From NCBI GenBank assembly GCA_016297695.1, contig JAEDGC010000063.1, positions 1 to 8,069 of the forward strand: 8,069 nt of DNA. Reading direction: 5' to 3'. The DNA is from Bacilli bacterium (GTDB lineage: Bacteria > Bacillota_I > Bacilli_A > RF39 > UBA660). Position numbers and translations under genes: made by a program. Positions 1-5,669 of the stretch are shown piece by piece. Every line of letters begins with the position of its first letter. Position 1 is the first letter of the stretch. A model generated the notes under the pieces. The model worked only from the letters and a program-made list of their open reading frames with translations. It was not told where the DNA came from and did not search any database.

Positions 1-9
1 ATTTTATAA

Positions 10-33
10 CACATTTTGTCTGTCCAAAATGTG
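10..33. repeat. Perfect 9-bp inverted repeat upstream of the first gene
   Basis: CACATTTTG (10-18) and CAAAATGTG (25-33) are perfect reverse complements separated by a 6-base spacer, TCTGTC. No T-run follows on either strand, so it does not look like an intrinsic terminator. It sits 32 bases upstream of the -35 box of the first gene, where an operator for a dimeric regulator could lie. The operator role is inference. It could also be the remnant of a structure belonging to a gene outside the window. Confidence 0.55.
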
Positions 34-65
34 CCATAAAAGACTTAACATTATAACATAAATTA

Positions 66-94
66 TTGACTCTACATAATATTTATATTAAAAT
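66..94 (+). promoter_or_regulatory. Sigma-A promoter of the first gene
   Basis: TTGACT (66-71, five of six consensus bases) is followed by a 17-base spacer and TAAAAT (89-94, five of six). Transcription would start near 101, leaving a leader of about 19 bases that contains the AAGGAG ribosome binding site. The TTG at 66, which could be read as a start codon in the same frame, is the -35 box, so translation cannot begin there. Confidence 0.75.
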
Positions 95-119
95 AACGAA
101 TACATTTAAGGAGAAGAAT

Positions 120-590
120 ATGGGAAATAATGGTTACTATGGCACATATAGTGTAATAAATGAAATAAATTACATGAATACTCAAAAGAGATATTTTTAT
201 GAAAAAAATAAATTTTATAGATTTAAAACAATTACAGAAGAAAGAAAAAATGAAATAGAAAATTTAGCCTTGTTATGGTCAGAAGAGTATGACAATATAT
301 CTTTTAAAGATAAACTTTATCAAATATATATTTATTTAAATAAAGAATCTAAAAAATTAGATAAAGAAATTCAAATAAATGATGAATCATATTTATTCTT
401 AATATTTGCTTTTGATCCTGAACTTAAATTATTACAAATTTCATTTGAAGAATCATTAATGAAAAATATATCTAAAAGATTTAAAGAAGAATTTGGTTTT
501 ACTCTAGATTTTAATCTTTTAAAATTAGAAAGCGCATACAACAATAGATTTCCAACAATTACTGATGAATTTTCTTTAACAAAAAAATAA
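120..590 (+). CDS. Protein of unknown function, 156 aa
   Basis: I do not recognise this protein. The start is set at the ATG at 120 because AAGGAG (108-113) lies six bases upstream and the in-frame TTG at 66 falls in the promoter. The product is about 156 residues and appears soluble: there is no signal peptide or membrane segment. It begins with a Gly/Tyr-rich stretch (GNNGYYGTY), then becomes rich in Lys, Glu, Tyr and Phe. A central part from about residue 38 to 80 looks helical, with segments such as ERKNEIENLALLW. No catalytic motif, metal ligand set or DNA-binding motif is evident, and there are no cysteines. It is the only plus-strand gene here, is transcribed alone, and its TAA lies inside the terminator hairpin. 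The intact frame, promoter and ribosome binding site indicate a real gene; its role is unknown. Confidence 0.75.
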   Translation: MGNNGYYGTYSVINEINYMNTQKRYFYEKNKFYRFKTITEERKNEIENLALLWSEEYDNISFKDKLYQIYIYLNKESKKLDKEIQINDESYLFLIFAFDPELKLLQISFEESLMKNISKRFKEEFGFTLDFNLLKLESAYNNRFPTITDEFSLTKK

Positions 591-617
591 AATAGTATTA
601 ACGCTATTTTATTTTTT
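582..617. terminator. Bidirectional intrinsic terminator (repeat copy 1)
   Basis: A stem of up to 14 bp (582-595 with 604-617; core AAAATAG/CTATTTT) encloses the 8-base loop TATTAACG. It has a T-run on the plus side and an A-run, read as T on the minus strand, on the other. It can end both the plus-strand gene finishing at 590, whose stop codon it contains, and the minus-strand surface-protein gene finishing at 659. Bases 582-613 are identical to 2524-2555, in the same orientation. Confidence 0.8.
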
Positions 618-658
618 ATATTTACTATTAATATCAAATTTTATCACTTCATATATAA

Positions 659-2467
659 CTATTTAACTACATATGGGTTTGTGCTTGTTCCATCTCCTGT
701 AGATTTTACTAGTGTACCATCAGCAAGTGAAATTACTGGGCGCACACCATCAGTACCATTACCAGTTACATAATGAGATCCAACAGAACCAACACTAGAA
801 ACAATTGTTACACCAGCGGCACCACTAGTATTTACATAGACAGGTGTTAAAGCCCAATAATTACTATTTGTATATAAATAATTATTTGTATCTTTATAAT
901 CACTATTATTTGATGACTTTGTATTAAATCCTGCAAATACAGCTTCGTCTGAAGTAATTAATCCAACTGGATATTTTAATGCTCCATTTCCATTTGCTGT
1001 ACTAACTGTAAATTTATCATTATCTTGTGGACAAACTAAAGTAGGATTTGGGATGATTGTATATTCTGATGCTCTTGCATTCACGCCATATGCTGTTGCT
1101 TTTGTTCCATATCCTAAACTTCCATATGAACTTCCAAATGTATTATTGTTTGTTCCTGTTGTTGTGCTTCTATCATTACAGAATATTGTATCCTCTAATA
1201 TAGAAGTTGTTTCATTATCAAAATTGTTGTTAAACCAAGTATCAATATATTTTTTCATTTTTGATTCATTTGTATTTGTGTGTGTTTCTGAATAACTACT
1301 AGCTCCTGGTGTTCCATACATATATCCTACATATGCATTACCAGTATAACTTGGATTAAAACTACTTATTCCTATTTGTGTTGCAGTACCAGTTGCAAGA
1401 CATTGTCCATCAGTTGGTTTTCCATTATATATTAATTTTACTCCTCGGGTTTCTGTTGTTCTTACTATCTTCCAACACATATCATTAAATATTATATTAT
1501 TATCTACATTTCCTCTATAATAATATACTTCTTTATTTCCTTCTGTTGCAGTTGTTGAATAAATACCGTTTGTCCCTGATGTTCCACTTCTTACACTAAA
1601 ATCAATTGTTTCATTTGACGAATTTTCTTTTATCATATTATATAAATTAACACCTGGTATTTCTATTGATGTAGTATAATTATCTATTTTACCTGATTCT
1701 ATTGTTTGATTTTCTAATATTACTTGATCTGTTGTTGGTAATTCTTCATTTGTTATTACTTCTTCTTCATTTTTAGAAACTGAATAAACATATCCAGTAG
1801 ATAATTCATCGATATCAACTAAATCGCTTAACATTAAATCATAAGTTTGTGTTTCATTGGTATTATTAACTACTTTTATAGTTCCTGTTGATGATTTATC
1901 ATCTGTTACACTTGATACTTTCGCTAACACTTTTGTGGATTTTCTAATACTTGTTTCATTTGTATCTATTCCTAATATTGCATTAAATGTCTTTCCTTGA
2001 TAGTCATTCTGTGGTGTATCTAAATATTTATATTCTATTTTTAGAGTATAGTTTTTTATTACTCCTGATTCTATTTCAATATTTGTTTTTAAATATGTTT
2101 TTTCAGTGCTTGTAACTGGTAGTGCTACTTCTGATACTACCTCTCCATCTTCATCACTTAGTGTATATACTAAATCTTCATTAAATTCATTTGTAATATT
2201 TTGCATATATATATTATATGTTACTGCTCTATTACTTGTATTTTCTACACTAAATGTTTTTGTAAAACTATCTCCTGGTATCATGCTACTAGCATTTATT
2301 TCACTTACTCCTGTAAATGTTAATCCTAATTCATTAGATTTCATTATTGTTTCTGTTTTATTTACTTCATTTATTTTGGCACTAAAGTATGCATATGATA
2401 TTCCTGTTAATATTCCTAATGTTGCTACACCTGATACTATAGGTATTAGTATCTTTTTCTTGTTCAT
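659..2467 (-). CDS. Secreted surface protein, SipW/TasA-type signal, DUF6273-like C-terminus
   Basis: Predicted exported protein of 602 aa. The lysine-rich N-terminus and hydrophobic segment end in SYAYFS (about residues 24-29), the pattern of SipW-processed TasA/camelysin-type signals. Two beta-rich, Asn/Thr/Ser-rich domains follow (about 38-170 and 178-297). They look duplicated, since both contain IESG-x-I-x-NYT-x-x-IE (from 132 and from 256). The C-terminal part (about 300-602) has MCWKIV, a W-F-N-F segment (KYIDTWFNNNF), YPVGLIT (499-505), YWALTP and GVRPVISL (574-581), resembling DUF6273-like domains of gut Bacillota surface proteins. Four cysteines (331, 356, 430, 479) lie only in that part. 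No LPXTG anchor is seen, so release or fibre assembly is possible. The ATG at 2467 is preferred over the GTG at 2473 because AGGAG (2477-2481) lies nine bases from the ATG but only three from the GTG. No sipW gene is in the window. Family recognition is from memory; the ligand is unknown. Confidence 0.85.
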   Translation of the reverse strand: MNKKKILIPIVSGVATLGILTGISYAYFSAKINEVNKTETIMKSNELGLTFTGVSEINASSMIPGDSFTKTFSVENTSNRAVTYNIYMQNITNEFNEDLVYTLSDEDGEVVSEVALPVTSTEKTYLKTNIEIESGVIKNYTLKIEYKYLDTPQNDYQGKTFNAILGIDTNETSIRKSTKVLAKVSSVTDDKSSTGTIKVVNNTNETQTYDLMLSDLVDIDELSTGYVYSVSKNEEEVITNEELPTTDQVILENQTIESGKIDNYTTSIEIPGVNLYNMIKENSSNETIDFSVRSGTSGTNGIYSTTATEGNKEVYYYRGNVDNNIIFNDMCWKIVRTTETRGVKLIYNGKPTDGQCLATGTATQIGISSFNPSYTGNAYVGYMYGTPGASSYSETHTNTNESKMKKYIDTWFNNNFDNETTSILEDTIFCNDRSTTTGTNNNTFGSSYGSLGYGTKATAYGVNARASEYTIIPNPTLVCPQDNDKFTVSTANGNGALKYPVGLITSDEAVFAGFNTKSSNNSDYKDTNNYLYTNSNYWALTPVYVNTSGAAGVTIVSSVGSVGSHYVTGNGTDGVRPVISLADGTLVKSTGDGTSTNPYVVK

Positions 2468-2492
2468 TTTCACTTTCTCCTATTATATTATC

Positions 2493-2522
2493 AGTATACC
2501 ATTACAAAAGAAAAATTGTCAA
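2493..2522 (-). promoter_or_regulatory. Strong extended -10 promoter of the surface-protein gene
   Basis: On the minus strand, a perfect TTGACA (2517-2522) is followed by an 18-base spacer and TATACT (2493-2498). TGG just before the hexamer gives an extended -10 (TG-n-TATACT). The transcript would start near 2486, a few bases ahead of the AGGAG at 2477-2481. The -35 box begins one base past the T-tract of the queA terminator. Confidence 0.8.
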
Positions 2523-2523
2523 T

Positions 2524-2555
2524 AAAAAATAAAATAGTATTAACGCTATTTTATT
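2524..2555 (-). terminator. Intrinsic terminator of the miaB-queA operon (repeat copy 2)
   Basis: A 10-bp stem (2528-2537 with 2546-2555) with the loop TATTAACG begins one base after the queA stop codon. On the minus strand it runs into six T residues (2529-2524). The 32 bases are identical to 582-613. It separates queA from the surface-protein promoter that follows at once. Confidence 0.8.
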
Positions 2556-2556
2556 A

Positions 2557-3582
2557 TTATTTTATAAACATTGCATCTCCAAAAGAGAAAAATCTATATT
2601 GTTTATTTATTGCTTCTTTATAGGCATTTAACATTATTTCTTTAGTCGTAAAAGCACTTACTAACATAAGTAAAGTCGATTTTGGTAAATGAAAGTTAGT
2701 AATTAAACCATCAATTGCTTTAAATTCATATCCTGGGTAAATAAAAATATTTGTATTTCCACTACATTCTTTAAACTCATTATATTTTGTCATAATAGTT
2801 TCTAAAGTTCTAGTAGAAGTTGTTCCAACTGCATAAATTTTTCTTCCTTCTTTTTTAGCAAGATTTAAAACATCAGCTGTTTCTTTTGACATTCTGTAAA
2901 ATTCACTATGCATATTATGTTTTGTAACGTCTTCAACTTCAACTGGTCTAAAAGTACCAAGACCGACATGAAGTGTCACATATTCAATAATTACACCTTT
3001 ATTTTTTATTTGTTCTAATAATTCTTTAGTAAAATGAAGACCTGCGGTAGGTGCTGCTGCACTACCAATATTTTTAGCATATACAGTTTGATATCTTGAT
3101 TGATCAGCTAATTTTTCATGAATATATGGAGGAAGTGGCATTGTTCCTAATTTATCTAAAATTTCCATTAGTATTCCTTGATATATTAATTTAACATGTG
3201 TTATACCTTCATCAAATTTTTCTATAACTTCAGCTTTTAATAACCCATCTCCAAAACTAATTATTGTTCCAACTTTTAATCTTTTGGCTGGTTTCGATAA
3301 ACATTCCCATTTATTTTCACCTAATTCTTTTAATAAAAGTAATTCAATAGTAGCTTTTGTATCTATTTTTTCACCAATTAATCTTGCAGGTATTACTTTA
3401 GTATCATTTAATACAAGAACATCACCTTTATTTAAATAATTTATTATATTTTTGAATGTTTCATCTTGAGTTTTACCACTATTCTTGTCTACAATCATTA
3501 ATTTAGAATAATCACGATTTTTTAAAGGAGTTTGAGCAATTAAATCTTCTGGTAATTGATAATCAAAATCACTAGTTGTCAT
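2557..3582 (-). CDS. queA: S-adenosylmethionine:tRNA ribosyltransferase-isomerase QueA
   Basis: QueA transfers and isomerises the ribosyl part of S-adenosylmethionine onto 7-aminomethyl-7-deazaguanine at tRNA position 34, giving epoxyqueuosine, the penultimate step of queuosine synthesis in the cytoplasm. The 341-aa length is normal for the family. Hallmarks are LVLNDTKVIPARL (56-68), the AAPTAGLHFT block (176-185), VTLHVGLGTFRPV (202-214), TTSTRTLE (254-261), the GLITNFHLPKSTLLMLVSAF block (292-311) and a C-terminal RFFSFGDAMFI. The ATG at 3582 has AAAGGAG (3593-3599) ten bases upstream, inside the end of the kinase-like gene. Its stop lies one base from that gene's TAA, so it is the last gene of the miaB operon. 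Neither tgt nor other queuosine genes are in the window, so the deazaguanine precursor steps must be elsewhere or supplied by salvage (inference). Confidence 0.97.
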   Translation of the reverse strand: MTTSDFDYQLPEDLIAQTPLKNRDYSKLMIVDKNSGKTQDETFKNIINYLNKGDVLVLNDTKVIPARLIGEKIDTKATIELLLLKELGENKWECLSKPAKRLKVGTIISFGDGLLKAEVIEKFDEGITHVKLIYQGILMEILDKLGTMPLPPYIHEKLADQSRYQTVYAKNIGSAAAPTAGLHFTKELLEQIKNKGVIIEYVTLHVGLGTFRPVEVEDVTKHNMHSEFYRMSKETADVLNLAKKEGRKIYAVGTTSTRTLETIMTKYNEFKECSGNTNIFIYPGYEFKAIDGLITNFHLPKSTLLMLVSAFTTKEIMLNAYKEAINKQYRFFSFGDAMFIK

Positions 3583-3583
3583 A

Positions 3584-4156
3584 TTATCTTATCTCCTTTA
3601 ATTTAAAAACATCATCAATAATTTCATAAGATTTTGCAAAATCATCCATTGGAAGTTTGATGATATTAATACCTTTATTCATTAATCCTTCAACTAATTG
3701 ACTATAAGTATTTTGCTGATTTACACTATTTTCAATACTAAAAGATTGATAATTATGATGGCTTTCTCTATCTAATCTTTGTCTAAATAATTCAACATTT
3801 TCTAAATATAACGAAATAAAATAAATATCATAATTTAATCCTATTAGTTTATTTACTAATTCATTATATATATCAGTAAAATCATATTCTTTATATCCTA
3901 ATCTTGCATAAACTTCTTCTGTAAAAAATGTTCTATCAAAGATTAAATCCATAGGTATTTCTTGCATTGACTCTAAGTATTCTAATAAAGCATTATACAT
4001 CTTTTTACTATATTCTTTTCCAGTATTTGTTTTATCTTTTTGTCCAGATAAACGATATAAATTTGAACCTGGAATATTATCTCTTAAATAATTTGTTAAA
4101 GTTGTTTTTCCAGTTCCTTGTGGGCCTTCAACTATTATTAATTTTTGTTTTTCCAT
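3584..4156 (-). CDS. P-loop deoxynucleoside/thymidylate kinase-like protein
   Basis: Small cytoplasmic P-loop kinase of 190 aa. The N-terminal strand and Walker A motif are clear (KLIIVEGPQGTGKTT; GPQGTGKT at 11-18). LIFDRTFFTEE (71-81) has the Asp-Arg pair seen after the second strand in deoxynucleoside and thymidylate kinases. RQRLDRES (125-132) looks like the arginine-bearing lid. These features suggest phosphoryl transfer from ATP to a nucleoside, nucleotide or similar small substrate, but the substrate cannot be fixed: it lacks enough of the Tmk or Dck/Dgk signatures. The ATG at 4156 is chosen over the adjacent TTG at 4159 because AAGGTGA (4161-4167), which includes the miaB TGA stop, gives a five-base spacing to the ATG. 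It is sandwiched between miaB and queA with almost no gaps, so it is surely co-transcribed and probably translationally coupled to miaB. A link to tRNA modification is only an inference from position. Confidence 0.82.
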   Translation of the reverse strand: MEKQKLIIVEGPQGTGKTTLTNYLRDNIPGSNLYRLSGQKDKTNTGKEYSKKMYNALLEYLESMQEIPMDLIFDRTFFTEEVYARLGYKEYDFTDIYNELVNKLIGLNYDIYFISLYLENVELFRQRLDRESHHNYQSFSIENSVNQQNTYSQLVEGLMNKGINIIKLPMDDFAKSYEIIDDVFKLKEIR

Positions 4157-4160
4157 CAAA

Positions 4161-5570
4161 TCACCTTAATTCTACTATTTCCCCATCTAAACTAAAACTT
4201 TTGGCATCTGTTATTTTAACATCAACAATTTGTCCAATATAATCTTTCCCACCTGAAATATTTACAAGTTTCATAGTTTCAGTGTATCCAAAAGTTTTAT
4301 TAGAATCTTTTTCATTAATTCCTTCAACTAAAACTTTAACATTCTTGCCTTCATAATTCTTATTAGCTTCCAAACTATATTTATTGACTAATTCATTTAA
4401 TTTATAAAGTCTTTCTTCTTTTGTTTTTAAATCAACTGAATCTTTTATTTTACTTGCTGGAGTTCCTTCACGAGGTGAATAAATAAATGTATAAGCCCCA
4501 TCATATTTACAAGCATTTACTACATCTAAAGTTTCATTAAAATCTTCTTCTGTTTCATTAGGAAATCCTACTATAATATCAGTAGTAATAGCACAATTTG
4601 GTACTTTATTTTTAATTTTATTATATAAATCTAAATAATCTTGTTTAGTATAACGTCTTCCCATAAGTTTTAATATTTTAGATGATCCAGATTGAAGAGG
4701 CAAATGGATGTATGGCATTATGTTATCATATTTTGCTATTACTTCAATCATTTCATCGGTAAAATCCCATGGATGTGACGTTACAAAGCGTATTCTTTCA
4801 ATACCAATTTTAGCTGTTTCTTCAAGTAATTTACTAAATGATGAATTATCATTTAAATCTTTTCCATAAGCATTCACATTTTGACCTAAAAGAGTAATTT
4901 CTTTATATCCTGCATTTTTAAGTTCAACTACTTCTTCTAAAATTTTATCTATTTTTCTACTTCTTTGCTTGCCACGAGTATAAGGAACTATACAATATGT
5001 ACAAAATTTATCGCATCCATACATTATATTAACCCATGCTTTTATTTTTGAATCTCTTGAATATAAAACATTTTCAAATACATTACCTTCATTAGAATAA
5101 ACTTCAATATCTAAAGAACCTTTAGCATTTACTATAAGTTTAGGTAATTCATTGATATTGTGAGTACCAAAAACAATATCAACATATGGATGTTTTGATT
5201 TTATCTCATTGACAACATTTTCTTCTTGGCTCATACATCCACCAATTGCAATTATTAATTCTGGTTTTTCTTTTTTTAAATGTTTGCATCTTCCTAAATA
5301 ACCAAATACCTTATCATGAGCATTTTCACGTATTGCACATGTATTTAAAACAACAATATCAGATTCTTCTAAAACTTCTGTTTCATTAAATCCTAATAAT
5401 TCTAAATATTTTCTTATTTCTTCAGAATCATGAACATTCATTTGACAACCATAAGTTTTTAAAAAATATTTTTTCCCATCAAACATATTTTTTATATTAT
5501 TATCATTTTCTAAATATAAAACTTCTTTATCAGTTCTTTTTCTTGCTTCATTTAAATCTGGCAAATTCAT
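4161..5570 (-). CDS. miaB: tRNA-2-methylthio-N6-dimethylallyladenosine synthase MiaB
   Basis: MiaB is a radical-SAM methylthiotransferase that adds a methylthio group to N6-isopentenyl-adenosine 37 of tRNAs reading UNN codons. Numbered from the ATG at 5570 (469 aa), the N-terminal domain carries the three cluster cysteines (42 in KTYGCQMN, 78 in LNTCAIRENA, 112 in GGCMS). The radical-SAM core has CDKFCTYC (186, 190, 193), and TSHPWDF and IHLPLQSGS follow. A C-terminal TRAM-like RNA-binding domain spans about 395-465. The frame stays open to an ATG at 5588, but a TGTTATAAT extended -10 at 5593-5601 would start transcription near 5586, so that codon would be at or before the transcript start. 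GGAAGTGAT (5574-5582) is a good ribosome binding site for 5570. First gene of the operon with the kinase-like gene and queA; its TGA shows that TGA is a stop in this organism. miaA, which makes the substrate, is not in the window. Confidence 0.96.
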   Translation of the reverse strand: MNLPDLNEARKRTDKEVLYLENDNNIKNMFDGKKYFLKTYGCQMNVHDSEEIRKYLELLGFNETEVLEESDIVVLNTCAIRENAHDKVFGYLGRCKHLKKEKPELIIAIGGCMSQEENVVNEIKSKHPYVDIVFGTHNINELPKLIVNAKGSLDIEVYSNEGNVFENVLYSRDSKIKAWVNIMYGCDKFCTYCIVPYTRGKQRSRKIDKILEEVVELKNAGYKEITLLGQNVNAYGKDLNDNSSFSKLLEETAKIGIERIRFVTSHPWDFTDEMIEVIAKYDNIMPYIHLPLQSGSSKILKLMGRRYTKQDYLDLYNKIKNKVPNCAITTDIIVGFPNETEEDFNETLDVVNACKYDGAYTFIYSPREGTPASKIKDSVDLKTKEERLYKLNELVNKYSLEANKNYEGKNVKVLVEGINEKDSNKTFGYTETMKLVNISGGKDYIGQIVDVKITDAKSFSLDGEIVELR

Positions 5571-5592
5571 AACATCACTTCCAAACATTAAG

Positions 5593-5601
5593 ATTATAAC
5601 A
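5593..5601 (-). promoter_or_regulatory. Extended -10 promoter of the miaB operon
   Basis: On the minus strand TGTTATAAT is a perfect TG-n-TATAAT extended -10 element, which does not need a good -35. The region where a -35 would lie (about 5616-5621, TTTATT) is weak and falls within the hairpin of the preceding terminator. The predicted start, near 5586, leaves a leader of about 15 bases that carries GGAAGTGAT, and it decides the miaB start codon. Confidence 0.65.
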
Positions 5602-5627
5602 AAAAAAAGACTTTAAATAAAGTCTTT
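5601..5627 (-). terminator. Intrinsic terminator of the phosphofructokinase gene
   Basis: A perfect 9-bp stem (AAAGACTTT at 5606-5614 with AAAGTCTTT at 5619-5627) with a 4-base loop is followed on the minus strand by eight T residues (5608-5601). It lies about 40 bases beyond the stop of the phosphofructokinase gene. An imperfectly related direct repeat, CTTTAAGT at 5624 and 5637, lies just upstream of it. Confidence 0.85.
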
Positions 5628-5669
5628 AAGTCACATCTTTAAGTTACCTTTTATATTTATGGAATAAAT

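Noticed and set aside
371..637. Minus-strand open frame of 88 codons opposite the first gene
   Set aside because: It overlaps the plus-strand gene, which has a promoter and ribosome site, and runs through the terminator hairpin. There are no expression signals of its own.
1053..1295. Plus-strand open frame of 80 codons inside the surface-protein gene
   Set aside because: It is an antisense shadow of a convincing minus-strand gene, with low-complexity composition and no start signals.
2106..2525. Plus-strand open frame encoding a hydrophobic 139-aa protein
   Set aside because: It lies opposite the surface-protein gene, overlaps its signal-peptide region and promoter, and has no suitable ribosome binding site. 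Its hydrophobicity comes from reading an AT-rich, Asn/Thr-rich gene in antisense.
4161..4163. TGA read as tryptophan (Mycoplasma-type code)
   Set aside because: TGA ends miaB at the expected family length and the next gene starts four bases later. All conserved tryptophans checked are TGG.
3967..4242. Plus-strand open frame across the miaB/kinase junction
   Set aside because: It is antisense to two recognised genes and has no ribosome binding site; the composition is typical of reverse-strand AT-rich sequence.
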